Below are positions 23,371-36,800 of a stretch of 64,000 nucleotides of DNA, piece by piece. A program made the translations under genes and the position numbers. Each line of letters begins with the position of its first letter. Position 1 is the stretch's first letter. This DNA comes from Hippophae tibetana (taxonomy: Eukaryota; Streptophyta; Magnoliopsida; Rosales; Elaeagnaceae). The stretch is from the NCBI GenBank assembly GCA_037013495.1, contig CM072801.1:31918001-31982000 (forward strand), written 5' to 3'. The notes beneath the pieces were generated by a model that did no database searches, was not told where the DNA came from, and saw only the letters and a program-made list of their open reading frames with translations.

Positions 23371-25460
23371 TTTTAATTTGTGCAGCAAAATGGCTATTCT
23401 ACTGTATCAAATCGTAGCCATTTTGATTCCTAAAAACACACTGCAAGAATAGTTTAGTTATCGGCATTTGTTTACCCCAGAATTACGATGTTTACACTAC
23501 TTGCCGACCTCTTAAAGATGGGTGGCATCTCATTGCGTTGTAATCTGTTCTTGTTCTTTCCGGTTCCAATTTGATAATCTTAACCCATTTCGAAGCAATT
23601 TACTCATTCTTAATCCTTTGAGTTCCTATGTTGTTCGCCTAAAGGTTCCGCTTCATTTGGTATCAAAGCCTTGGTTGCTAAAAATATTGTATCTATCTTC
23701 ATATATTGATTTTTTGAATTTTACATTTAAAAACAATTTGTCCATTTAATTTTCTTTTCTTTCATAAGTAACAAACCACAAGGAAATATAGATATTTGTA
23801 TAACAAGTCTTCTATCTTCTTACAATTTTGTAGTTATTATTTTGTCTTTCTATTTTATTCCTTAGTTTTATTTAAATTCTTTGTACCTTTTTCTTGTTTT
23901 ATGTTTTCTGTGTGCAACCTATTTTTTCTTTTGAAAGAAACAATAGACCTACTGCATTTCGTTGTTTCAAGAAAACTGAGGCTATTAATATCGGTGGCAA
24001 TATTAAACTGTTATAACTTTTAATTAATGCATCGAAATGACTATTATAATGTATCAAATCGTAGCTCTTTCGATTTCAAAAAACACACTGCAAGAATAGT
24101 TTAGTTATCAACATGTTTTTATCCCAAATATACTATGATTACACTACTTGCCGACTTCCAAACGATAGGTGGCATCTCATTGCGTTGTAATCTCTTCTTT
24201 TCCTTTCCAGTTCCAATTTGTTCATCTTAACCCATTTAAAAGCAATTTACTCATTCTTAATCCTTTGAATTCCTATGTTGTTCGCCTAAAGGTTCCGCTT
24301 AATTTTGTATCGAAGCCTTGGTTGCTGAAAATATGGTATCTATCTTCATATATTCATTTTTTGAATTTTACATTTAAAAACACTTTGTCTAATTAATTTT
24401 CTTTGCTTTCATAAGTTACAAACCACAAAGAAAGATAAATATTTGTATAACAAGTCTTGTGTTTTGTTACAGTTTTGTAGTCAATATTCTGTCTTTCGAT
24501 TTAATTTCCTAGGTCTATTTAAATTCTTTGTACCTTTTTCTTGTTTTATGTTTTCTGTGTGCAACCTATTTTTTCTTTTGAAAGAAACAATAGAGCTACT
24601 GCATTTCGTTGTTTCAAGAAAAACGAGGCTATTAATATCGGAGGAAATATGAAACTGTTATAACTTTTAATTCGTGCATCGAAATGACTATTGTACTGTA
24701 TCAAATCGTCGCCATTTCCATTTCAAAAAACACGCTGCAAGAATAGTTTAGTTATCAACATTTTTTTACCCCAAATATACTATGTTTACACTACTTGCTG
24801 ACCTCTAAACGATAGGTGGCATCTCATTGCGTTGTAATCTCATCTTGTCCTTTCCAGTCCCAATTTGTTCATCTTAACCCATTTAAAAGCAATTTACTCA
24901 TTCTTAATCCTTTGAGTTCCTATGTTGTTCGCCTAAAGGTTCCGCTTAATTTTGTATCAATGCCTTGGTTGCTGAAAATATGGTATCTATCTTCATATAT
25001 TGATTTTTTTATTTTACATTTAAAAACCCTTTGTCCATTTAATTTTCTTTGCTTTCATAAGTAACAAACCACAAAGAAAGATAGATATTTGTATAAAAAG
25101 TTTTGTGTCTTCTTACAATTTTGTAGTTACTTATTTCTACTTCGATTTAATTTCCTAGTTTTATTTAAATTCTTTGTACTTTTTTCTTGTTTTATGTTTT
25201 CTGTGTGCAACCTATTTTTTCTTTTGAAAGAAACAATAGAGCTACTACATTTTGTAGTTTCAACAAAAACTAGGTTATTAATATCGGTAGCAATATTAAA
25301 CTATTGTAACTTTTAATCCGTGCATCGAAATCACTATTATAATGTTTCAAATCGCAGCTCTTTGGATTCCTAAAAAGACAATGAAAGAATAGTTTGGTTA
25401 TCGGCATTGTTTTAAGAAAAAATACATTGTTTACACTACTTGCCAACCTCTAATAGGTTG

Positions 25461-27397
25461 GTGGCATTTCATTGCATTGTTTTCTGTTCAAGTTCTTTTT
25501 GGTTAAAATTTGATCGTCTTAACACTATTCTAAGAAATTTACTCATTCTTAATCCTTTGAGTTCCAATGTTGTTCGCCTAAAGGTTCCGCTTAATTTTGT
25601 ATCAAAGTCTTGGTTGCTGAAAATATGGTATCTATCTTCATATATTCATTTTTTGAATTTTCATTTAAAAACACTTTGTCCATTTAATTTTCTTTGCTTT
25701 CATAAGTAACAAACCACAAAGAAAGATAGATATTTGTATAACAAGTCTTGTGTCTTCTTAGAATTTTGTAGTCATTATTTTTCTTTCGATTTAATATCCT
25801 AGTTTTATTTAAATTCTTTGTACTTTTTTCTTGCTTTATGTTTTCTATGTGCAACCTATTTTTTCTTTTGAAAGAAACAATAGAGCTACTACATTTTTTA
25901 GTTTCAAGAAAAACTAGGTTATTAATATCGGTAGCAATATTAAACTATTGTAACTTTTAATCCGTCCATCGAAATGACTATTATAATGTTTCAAATCGCA
26001 GCTCTTTGGATTCCTAAAATGACAATGAAAGAATAGTTTGGTTATCGGCATTGTTTTAAGCAAAATTACTTTGTTTACACTACTTGCCAACCTCTAATAG
26101 GTTGGTGGCATTTCATTGCATTGTTTTCTGTTCAAGTTCTTTTTGGTTAAAATTTGATCGTCTTAACACTATTCTAAGCAATTTAATCATTTTTAATCCA
26201 ATGAGTTCCTAGGTTGTCATCCTAAAGTTTCGCATCATTTGGTATCAATGTCTTGGTTTCTGAAAATATGGTATCTATCTTCATATATTCATTTTTGGAA
26301 TTTTACATTTAAAAACACTTTTTCTATTTAATTTTCTATGCTTTCATAAGTTACAAACCACAAAGAAAGATAAATATTTGTATAACAAGTCTTGTGTTTT
26401 CTTACAATTTTGTAGTCATTATTTTGTCTTTCGATTTAATTTCCTAGGTTTATTTAAATTCTTTGTACCTTTTTCTTGTTTTATGTTTTCTGTGTGCAAC
26501 CTATTTTTTCTTTTGAAAGAAACAATAGAGCTACAACATTTCGTTGTTTCAAGAAAAACAAGGCTATTAATATCGGTGGCAATATTAAACTGTTATAACT
26601 TTTAATTCGTGCATCGAAATGACTATTGTACTGTATAAAATTGTAGCCATTTCGTTTCCTAAAAACACACTCCAAGAATACTTTAGTTATCGGCATTTTT
26701 TTACCCCAAAATTACGATGTTTACACTACTTGCCGACCTCTAAAAGATAGGTGGCATCTCATTGCTTGTAATCTGTTCTTGTTCTTTCCAGTTCCAATTG
26801 GATCATCTTATCCCATTTCGAAGCAATTTACTCATTCTTAATGCTTTGAGTTCCTATGTTGTTCGCCTAAAGGTTCCGCTTCATTTTGTATCAAAGCTTT
26901 GGTTGCTAAAAATATGGTATCTATCTTCATATATTGATTTTTTTGAATTTTACATTTAAAAACAATTTGTCCATTTAATTTTCTTTTCTTTCATAAGTAA
27001 CAAACAACAAGGAAATATAGATATTTGTATAACAAGTCTTCTGTCTTCTTACAATTTTGTAGATATTATTTTATCTTTCGATTTTATTCCTTAGTTTTAT
27101 TTAAATTCTTTGGACCTTTTTCTTTTTTTTTTTTTTTCTGTGTGCAACCTATTTTTTCTTTTGAAAGAAACAATAGAGCTACTACATTTTGTAGTTTCAA
27201 GAAAAACTAGGTTATTAATATCGGTAGCAATATTAAACTATTGTAACTTTTAATCCGTGCATCGAAATCACTATTATAATGTTTCAAATCGCAGCTCTTT
27301 GGATTCCTAAAAAGACAATGAAAGAATAGTTTGGTTATCGGCATTGTTTTAAGAAAAAATACATTGTTTACACTACTTGCCAACCTCTAATAGGTTG
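25461..27397 (+). repeat. Domain II trimer (B-B-A''), copy 1
   Basis: Matches the next 1.9 kb at an offset of 1937 bp (landmarks 25461 and 27398; 26105 and 28041; 26751 and 28687). Shared markers include TTGTTTTAAG before the B dyad, TTCTGTTCAAG, TTTCTATGTGC and ACATTTTTTAG. The two copies differ at scattered positions, more than the block copies of domains I and III do. Confidence 0.75.
27123..27137 (+). other. Run of 15 T
   Basis: Where sister units read TTCTTGTTTTTTGTTTTCTG, this unit reads an unbroken run of 15 T and then CTGTG. It is the longest homopolymer I noticed in the window. Loss of the two interrupting G residues, slippage, or a consensus error in the assembly could all produce it. 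Confidence 0.9.
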
Positions 27398-29331
27398 GTG
27401 GCATTTCATTGCATTGTTTTCTGTTCAAGTTCTTTTTGGTTAAAATTTGATCGTCTTAACACTATTCTAAGCAATTTACTCATTCTTAATCCTTTGAGTT
27501 CCCATGTTGTTCGCCTAAAGGTTCCGCTTAATTTTGTATCAAAGTCTTGGTTGCTGAAAATATGGTATCTATCTTCATATATTCATTTTTTGAATTTTCA
27601 TTTAAAAACACTTTGTCCATTTAATTTTCTTTGCTTTCATAAGTAACAAACCACAAAGAAAGATAGATATTTGTATAACAAGTTTTGTGTCTTCTTACAA
27701 TTTTGTAGTCATTATTTTTTTTCGATTTAATATCCTAGTTTTATTTAAATTCTTTGTACTTTTTTCTTGCTTTATGTTTTCTATGTGCAACCTATTTTTT
27801 CTTTTGAAAGAAACAATAGAGCTACTACATTTTTTAGTTTCAAGAAAAACTAGGTTATTAATATCGGTAGCAATATTAAACTATTGTAACTTTTAATCCG
27901 TCCATCGAAATGACTATTATAATGTTTCAAATCGCAGCTCTTTGGATTCCTAAAATGACAATGAAAGAATAGTTTGGTTATCGGCATTGTTTTAAGCAAA
28001 ATTACTTTGTTTACACTACTTGCCAACCTCTAATAGGTTGGTGGCATTTCATTGCATTGTTTTCTGTTCAAGTTCTTTTTGGTTAAAATTTGATCGTCTT
28101 AACACTATTCTAAGCAATTTAATCATTTTTAATCCAATGAGTTCCTATGTTGTCCTCCTAAAGTTTCGCATCATTTGGTATCAATGTCTTGGTTTCTGAA
28201 AATATGGTATCTATCTTCATATATTCATTTTTGGAATTTTACATTTAAAAACACTTTTTCTATTTAATTTTCTATGCTTTCATAAGTTACAAACCACAAA
28301 GAAAGATAAATATTTGTATAACAAGTCTTGTGTTTTCTTACAATTTTGTAGTCATTATTTTGTCTTTCGATTTAATTTCCTAGGTTTATTTAAATTCTTT
28401 GTACCTTTTTCTTGTTTTATGTTTTCTGTGTGCAACCTATTTTTTCTTTTGAAAGAAACAATAGAGCTACAACATTTCGTTGTTTCAAGAAAAACCAGGC
28501 TATTAATATCGGTGGCAATATTAAACTGTTATAACTTTTAATTCGTGCATCGAAATGACTATTGTACTGTATAAAATCGTAGCCATTTCGTTTCCTAAAA
28601 ACACACTCCAAGAATACTTTACTTATCGGCATTTTTTTACCCCAAAATTACGATGTATACACTACTTGCCGACCTCTAAAAGATAGGTGGCATCTCATTG
28701 CTTGTAATCTGTTCTTGTTCTTTCCGGTTCCAATTTGATCATCTTATCCCATTTCGAAGCAATTTACTCATTCTTAATCCTTTGAGTTCCTATGTTGTTC
28801 GCCTAAAGGTTCTGCTTCATTTTGTATCAAAGCTTTGGTTGCTAAAAATATGGTATCTATCTTCATATATTGATTTTTTAAATTTTACATTTAAAAACAA
28901 TTTGTCCATTTAATTTTCTTTTCTTTCATAAGTAACAAACAACAAGGAAATATAGATATTTGTATAACAAGTCTTCTGTCTTCTTACAATTTTGTAGTTA
29001 TTATTTTATCTTTCGATTTTATTCCCTAGTTTTATTTAAATTCTTTGGACCTTTTTCTTGTTTTTTGTTTTCTGTGTGCAACCTATTTTTTCTTTTGAAA
29101 GAAACAATAGAGCTACTACATTTTGTAGTTTCAAGAAAAACTAGGTTATTAATATCGGTGGCAATATTAAACTATTGTAACTTTTAATTCGTGCAACGAA
29201 ATGACTATTATAATCTTTCGAATCGCAACTCTTTCTATTCCTAAAAAGACAATGAAAGAATAGTTTGGTTATCGGCATTTTTTTAAGAAAAATTGCTTTG
29301 TTTACACTACTTGCCAACCTCTAATAGGTTG
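27398..29331 (+). repeat. Domain II trimer (B-B-A''), copy 2
   Basis: Second copy of the preceding trio. The A'' unit at 28687 lacks the long T run seen in 26751 and has GTTCTGCTTC where 26751 has GTTCCGCTTC. A further, looser match continues at 31269 (another A''). Confidence 0.72.
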
Positions 29332-29975
29332 GTGGCATTTCATTACATTGTAATCTGTTCTTGTTCTTTCCGGTTCGAATTGGATCATCTTAACCCATTT
29401 TGAAGAAATTTAATCATTTTTAATCCTTTAAGTTCCTAGGTTGTCCTCCTAAAGTTTCGCATCATTTGGTATCAATGCCTTGGTTGCTGAAAATATGGTA
29501 TCTATCTTCATATATTCATTTTTGGAATTTTACATTTAAAAACACTTTGTCTATTTAATTTTCTTTGCTATCATAAGTTACAAACCACAAAGAAAGATAA
29601 ATATTTGTATAACAAGTCTTGTGTTTTCTTATAATTTTGTAGTCATTATTTTATCTTTCGATTTAATTTCTTAGTTTTATTTAAATTCTTTTTACCTTTT
29701 TCTTGTTTTATGTTTTCTGTGTGCAACCTATTTTTTCTTTTGAAAGAAACAATAGAGCTACAACATTTCGTAGTTTCAAGAAAAATTAGGTTATTAATAT
29801 CGGTGGCAATTAAACTATTGTAACTTTTAATTTGTGCATCAAAATGACTATTCTACTGTATCAAATCGTAGCCATTTCGATTCATAAAAACACACTGCAA
29901 GAATAGTTTAGTTATCGGCATTTTTTTACCCCAAAATTACGATGTTTACACTACTTGCCGACCTCTAAAAGATAG
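29332..29975 (+). repeat. A/B hybrid unit
   Basis: This unit has the B dyad (CCAACCT...AGGTTGG) and the B words GAAATTTAATC and GTCCTCCTAAAG, but between them it has A-type words (TTGTAATCTGTTC, TTCTTTCCGGTTC, TTAACCCATTT). The A-like patch is about 70 bp. The unit at 32558 has the same structure, five units downstream. Confidence 0.8.
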
Positions 29976-32557
29976 GTGGCATCTCATTGCGTTGTAATCT
30001 GTTCTTGTTCTTTCCGGTTCCAATTTGTTCATCTTAACCCATTTCGAAGCAATTTACTCATTCTTAATCCTTTGAGTTCCTATGTTGTTCACCTAAAGGT
30101 TCCGCTTAATTTTGTATCAAAGCCTTGGTTTCTGAAAATATGGTATCTATCTTCATATATTCATTTTTTGAATTTTACATTTAAAAACACTTTGTCCATT
30201 TAATTTTCTTTGCTTTCATAAGTAACAAACCACAAAGAAAGATAGATTTTTGTATAAAAAGTCTTGTGTCTTCTTACAATTTTGTAGTTATTATTTTGTC
30301 TTTCGATTTAATTTCCTAGTTTTATTTAAATTCTTTGTACTTTTTTCTTGTTTTATGTTTTCTGTGTGCAACCTATTTTTTCTTTTGAAAGAAACAATAG
30401 AGCTACTACATTTCGTAGTTTCAAGAAAAACTAGGTTATTAATATCGGTGGCAATATTAAACTATTGTAACTTTTAATTCGTGCATCGAAATGACTATTA
30501 TAATCTTTCGAATCGCAACTCCTTCTATTCCTAAAAAGACAATGAAAGAATAGTTTGGTTATCGGCATTTTTTTAAGAAAAAATACATTTGTTTACACTA
30601 CTTGCCAACCTCTAATAGGTTGGTGGCATTTCATTGCATTGTTTTCTGTGCATGTTCTTTTTGGTTAAAATTTGATCATCTTAACACTATTCTAAGAAAT
30701 TTAATCATTTTTAATCCGTTGAGTTCCTAGGTTGTCCTCCTAAAGTTTCGCATCATTTGGTATCAATGCCTTGGTTGCTGAAAATATGGTATCTATCTTC
30801 ATATATTCATTTTTTGAATTTTACATTTAAAAACACTTTGTCTATTTAATTTTCTTTGCTTTCATAAGTTACAAACCACAAAGAAAGATAAATATTTGTA
30901 TAACAAGTCTTGTGTTTTCTTACAGTTTTGTAGTCATTATTTTGTCTTTTGATTTAATTTCCTAGGTTTATTTAAATTCTTTGTACCTTTTTCTTGTTTT
31001 ATGTTTTCTGTGTGCAACCTATTTTTTCTTTTGAAAGAAACAATAGAGCTACAACATTTCGTTGTTTCAAGAAAAACCAGGCTATTAATATCGGTGGCAA
31101 TATTAAACTGTTATAACTTTTAATTCGTGCATCGAAATGACTATTGTACTGTATAAAATCGTAGCCATTTCGTTTCCTAAAAACACACTCCAAGAATACT
31201 TTAGTTATCGGCATTTTTTTACCCCAAAATTACGATGTATACACTACTTGCCGACCTCTAAAAGATAGGTGGCATCTCATTGCTTGTAATCTGTTCTTGT
31301 TCTTTTCGGTTCCAATTTGATCATCTTATCCCATTTCGAAGCAATTTACTCATTCTTAATCTTTTGAGTTCCTATGTTGTTCGCCTAAAGGTTCCGCTTC
31401 ATTTTGTATCAAAGCTTTGGTTGCTAAAAATATGGTATCTATCTTCATATATTGATTTTTTGAATTTTACATTTAAAAACAATTTGTCCATTTAATTTTC
31501 TTTTCTCTCATAAGTAATAAACAACAAGGAAATATAGATATTTGTATAACAAGTCTTCTGTCTTCTTACAATTTTGTAGTTATTATTTTATATTTCGATT
31601 TTATTCCCTAGTTTTATTTAAATTCTTTGGACCTTTTTCTTGTTTTTTGATTTCTGTGTGCAACCTATTTTTTCTTTTGAAAGAAACAATAGAGCTACTA
31701 CATTTTGTAGTTTCAAGAAAAACTAGGTTATTAATATCGGTGGCAATATTAAACTATTGTAACTTTTAATTCGTGCATCGAAATGACTATTATAATCTTT
31801 CGAATCGCAACTCTTTCTATTCCTAAAAAGACAATGAAAGAATAGTTTGGTTATCGGCATTTTTTTAAGAAAAATTACTTTGTTTACACTACTTGCCAAC
31901 CTCTAATAGGTTGGTGGCATTTCTTTGCATTGTTTTCTGTGCATGTTCTTTTTGGTTAAAATATGATCATCTTAACACTATTCTAAGCAATTTAATCATT
32001 TTTAATCCTTTGAGTTCTTAGGTTATCCTCCTAAAGTTTCGCATCATTTGGTATCAATGCCTTGGTTGCTGAAAATATGGTATATATCTTCATATATTCA
32101 TTTTTGGAATTTGACATTTAAAAACACTTTGTCTATTTAATTTTCTTTGCTATCATAAGTTACAAACCACAATGAAAGATAAATATTTGTATAACAAGTC
32201 TTGTGTTTTCTTACAATTTTGTAGTCATTATTTTGTCTTTCGATTTAATTTCCTAGGTGTATTTAAATTCTTTGTACCTTTCTCTTGTTTTATGTTTTCT
32301 GTGTGCAACCTATTTTTTCTTTTGAAAGAAACAATAAAGCTACTGCATTTCGTTGTTTCAAGAAAAACGAGGCTATTAATATTGGTGGCAATATTAAACT
32401 GTTATAACTTTTAATTCGTGCATCGAAATGACTATTATAATCTTTCTAATCACAGCCTTTTCTATTCCTAAAAAAACAATGAAAGAATAGTTTGGTTATC
32501 GGAAATTTTTAAGCAAAATTACTTTGTTTACACTACTTGCCAACCTCTAATAGGTTG

Positions 32558-33201
32558 GTGGCATTTCATTACATTGTAATCTGTTCTTGTTCTTTCCGGT
32601 TCCAATTGGATCATCTTAACCCATTTTGAAGAAATTTAATCATTTTTAATCCTTTGAGTTCCTAGGTTGTCCTCCTAAAGTTTCGCATCATTTGGTATCA
32701 ATGCCTTGGTTGCTGAAAATATGGTATCTATCTTCATATATTCATTTTTGGAATTTTACATTTACAAACACTTTGTCTATTTAATTTTCTTTGCTATCAT
32801 AAGTTACAAACCACAAAGAAAGATAAATATTTGTATAACAAGTCTTGTGTTTTCTTATAATTTTGTAGTCATTATTTTATCTTTCGATTTAATTTCTTAG
32901 TTTTATTTAAATTCTTTTTACCTTTTTCTTGTTTTATGTTTTCTGTGTGCAACCTATTTTTTCTTTTGAAAGAAACAATAGAGCTACAACATTTCGTAGT
33001 TTCAAGAAAAATTAGGTTATTAATATCGGTGGCAATTAAACTATTGTAACTTTTAATTTGTGCATCAAAATGGCTATTCTACTGTATCAAATCGTAGCCA
33101 TTTCGATTCATAAAAACACACTGCAAGAATAGTTTAGTTATCGGCATTTTTTTACCCCAAAATTATGATGTTTACACTACTTGCCGACCTCTAAAAGATA
33201 G
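32558..33201 (+). repeat. A/B hybrid unit, second example
   Basis: It has the same A-like patch inside a B unit as at 29332, at an offset of 3226 bp. It is followed, as there, by a half unit with TTTAATTTCTTAG and AAAATTAGG and then by an A-type unit (33202; 29976 in the first case). The hybrid was therefore copied as part of a larger segment rather than formed twice. Confidence 0.78.
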
Positions 33202-33826
33202 GTGGCATCTCATTGCGTTGTAATCTGTTCTTGTTCTTTTCGGTTCCAATTTGATCATCTTAACCCATTTCGAAGCAATTTACTCATTCTTAATCCTATG
33301 AGTTCCTATGTTGTTCGCCTAAAGGTTCCGCTTCATTTTGTATCAAAGCCTTGGTTGCTAACAATATGGTATCTATCTTCATATATTCATTTTTTGAATT
33401 TTACATTTAAAAACACTTTCTCTATTTAATTTTCTTTGCTTTCATAAGTAACAAACCACAAGGAAATAGAAAGAGTTGTATAACAAGTCTTGTGTTTTCT
33501 TACAATTTTGTAGTCATTATTTTGTCTTTCAATTTAATTTCCTAGTTTTATTTATATTCTTTGTACCTTTTTCTTGTTTTATGTTTTCTGTGTGCAACCT
33601 ATTTTTTCTTTTGAAAGAAACAAAAGAGCTACTGCATTTCGTTGTTTCAAGAAAAACTAGGTTATTAATATCGGTGACAATTAAAATATTGTAACTTTTA
33701 ATTTGTCCATCAAAATAGCTATTGTACTGTATCAAATCGTAGCCATTTCCATTCCTAAAAACACACTGCAAGAATAGTTTAGTTATCGGCATTTTTTTAC
33801 CCCAAAATATCGATGTTTACACTACT

Positions 33827-33851
33827 TGCCACCTCTAAAAGATAGGTGGCA
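33827..33851. other. Perfect 8-bp dyad at the end of domain II
   Basis: TGCCACCT (33827-33834) and AGGTGGCA (33844-33851) pair without mismatch around the loop CTAAAAGAT. Sister units read TGCCGACCT here with a bulged G, so this unit has lost two bases (GA of CCGACC, with C kept), which removes the bulge. It is the strongest form of the landmark dyad seen in the window. Confidence 0.85.
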
Positions 33852-36800
33852 TCTCATTGCGTTGTAATCTATTCTTGTTCTTTCCGGTTCCAATTTGAGC
33901 ATCTTAACCAATTTTGAAGCAATTTACTCATTCTTAATCCTTTTAGTTCCTATGTTGTTCACCGAAAGGTTCCGTTTCATTTTGTATCAAAGCCTTGGTT
34001 GCTAAAAATATGGTATCTATCTTCATATATTGATTTTTTGAATTTTACATTTATAAACACTTTGTCTATTTAATTTTCTTTGCTTTCATAAGTAACAAAC
34101 CACAAAGAAAGACAAATATTTGTATAACAAGTCTTGTGTTTTCTTACAATTTTGTAGTCATTATTTTTGTCTTTCGAATTAATTTCCTAGGTTTATTTAA
34201 ATTCTTTGTACATTTTTCTTGTTTTATGTTTTCTGTGTGTATCCTATTTTTTCTTTTAAAAGAAACAATAGAGCTACTGCATTTCGTTGTTTCAAGAAAA
34301 ACTAGGCTATTAATATAGGTGGCAATATTAAATTGTTATAACTTTTAATTCGTGCATCGAAATGACTATTATAATGTATCAAATCGTAGCTCTTTTGATT
34401 TCAAAAAACACACTGCAAGAATATTTTAGTTATCAACATTGTTTTACCCCAAATATACTATGTTTACACTTCTTGCTGACCTCTAAACGATAGGTGGCAT
34501 CTCATTGCGTTGTAATCTGTTCTTGTCCTTTCTGGTTCCAATTTGTTTATCTTAACCCATTTAAAAGCAATTTACTCATTCTTAATACTTTGAGTTCCTA
34601 GGTTGTCCGCCTAAAGGTTTCGCTTAATTTTGTATCAAAGCCTTGGTTGTTGAAAATATGGTATCTATCTTCATATATTTATTTTTTGAATTTTACATTT
34701 AAAAAAACTTTGTCCATTTAATTTGCCTTGCTTTCATAAGTAACAAACCACAAAGAAATATAGATATTTGTATAACAAGTCTTGTGTTTTCTTAGAATTT
34801 TGTAATCATTATTTTTTCTTTCGACTTAATTTCCTAGATTTATTTAATTCTTTGTAACTTTTTCTTGTTATATGTTTTCTATGAGCAACCTATTTTTGCT
34901 TTTGAAAGAAACAATAGAACTACTACATTTCGTAGTTTCAAGAAAAACTAGGTTATTAATATCGGTGGCAATATTAAACTATTGTGACTTTTAATTCGTG
35001 CATCAAAATGACTCTTTTACTGTATCAAATTGTAGCTATTCGATTCCTAAAAACACACTACAAGAATAGTTTAGTTATCAGCATTTTTTTACCCCAAAAT
35101 TACTATGTTTACACTACTTGCCGACCGCTAAAAGATAGGTGGCATCTCATTGTGTTGTAATATGTTCTTGTCCTTTCTAGGTCCAATTTGTTCATCTTAA
35201 CCCATTTAAAAGCAATTTACTCATTCTTAATCCTTTGAGTTCCTAGGTTGTCCACCTAACGTTTGGCATTATTTGGTATCAAAGCCTTGGTTGCTGAAAA
35301 TATGGTATCTATCTTCTTATATTTATTTTTTGAATTCTACATTTAAAAAAACTTTGTCCATTTAATTTGCTTTGCTTTCATAAGTAACAAACCACAAAGA
35401 AATATAGATATTTGTATAACAAGTCTTGTGTTTTCTTAGAATTTTGTAATCATTATTTTGTCTTTCGACTTAATTTCCTAGATTTATTTAATTCTTTGTA
35501 CCTTTTTCTTGTTATATGTTTTCTATGAGCAACCTATTTTTGCTTTTGCAAGAAACAATAGAGCTACTGCATTTCGTAGTTTCAAGAAAAACTAGGTTAT
35601 TAATATCGGTGGCAATATTAAACTGTTGTGACTTTTAATTCGTGCATCAAAATGACTCTTGTACTGTATCAAATTGTAGCTATTCGATTCCTAAAAACAC
35701 ACTACAAGAATAGTTTAGTTATCAGCATTTTTTTACCCCAAAATTACTATGTTCACACTACTTGTCGACCGCTAAAAGATTGGTGGCATCTCATTGAGTT
35801 GTAATCTTTTCTTGTCCTTTCTAGTTCCAATTTGTTCATCTTAACCCATTTAAAAGCAATTTACTCATTCTTAATCCTTTGAGTTCCTAGGTTGTCCGCC
35901 TAAAGTTTCGCATCATTTCGTATCAAAGCCTTTGTTGTTGAAAATATGTTATCTATCTTCTTATATTTATTTTTTGAATTGTACATTTAAAAACACTTTG
36001 TCCATTTAATTTTCTTTGCTTTCATAAGTAACAAACCACAAAGAAATATAGATACTTGTATAACAAATCTTGTGTTTTCTTACAATTTTGTAGTCATTAT
36101 TTTGTCTGTCGACTTAATTTCCTAGATTTATTTAATTCTTTGTACCTTTTTCTTGTTATATGTTTTCTATGAGCAACCTATTTTTGCTTTTGAAAGAAAC
36201 AATAGAGCTACTGCATTTCGTAGTTTCAAGAAAAACTTGGTTATTAATATCGGTGGCAATATTAAACTATTGTGACTTTTAATTCGTGCATCAAAATGAC
36301 TCTTCTACTGTATCAAATTGTAGCTATTCGATTCCTAAAAACACACTACAAGAATAGTTTAGTTATCAGCATTTTTTTACCCCAAAATGACTATGTTTAC
36401 ACTACTTGTCGACCGCTAAAAGATAGGTGGCATCTCATTGAGTTGTAATCTGTTCTTGTCATTTCTGGTTCCAATTTGTTTATCTTAACCCATTTAAAAG
36501 CAATTTACTCATTCTTCATCCTTTGAGTTCCTAGGTTGTCCGCCTAATATTTGGCATCATTTGGTATCAAAGCCTTTGTTGCGGAAAATATGTTATCTAT
36601 CTTCTTATATTTATTTTTTGAATTGTACATTTAAAAACACTTTGTCCATTTAATTTAATTTGCTTTCAGAAGTAAAAAACCACAAAGAAATATAGATATT
36701 TGTATAACAAGTCTTGTGTTTTCTTACAATTTTGTAGTCATTATTTTTTCTGTCGACTTAATTTCCTAGATTTATTTAATTCTTTGAACCTTTTTCTTGT

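Larger units (their letters stand above)
23371..34130 (+). repeat. Domain II: divergent, mixed-order satellite units
   Basis: Landmarks are 23522, 24169, 24816, 25461, 26105, 26751, 27398, 28041, 28687, 29332, 29976, 30623, 31269, 31914, 32558, 33202 and 33846. Spacings run 643-648 bp. A-like units often carry CATTTCGAAGC, AACAATTTGTCC and ACAAGGAAATATAG, which I did not see in domain I proper. B-like units have GGCATTTCATTG instead of GGCATTAAATTG. Type order is irregular (runs such as B B A'' B B A''), and neighbours differ more than in the flanking domains. This fits an older or less exchanged stretch. The boundaries are approximate because units change gradually. Confidence 0.82.

Noticed and set aside
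27123-27137. T15 run as a transcription terminator or retroposition tail
   Set aside because: It replaces the normal T-rich word of the unit in one copy, with no gene or duplicated target site beside it. Slippage or a homopolymer error in the assembly is simpler.
26481-33792. Minus-strand open frames of 71-87 codons beginning with ATG (26481-26696, 28417-28632, 30999-31214, 33529-33792)
   Set aside because: They are the reverse strand of the same satellite unit, found only in some domain II copies, and overlap plus-strand frames of equal quality. No splice signals, promoter or domain supports a gene.
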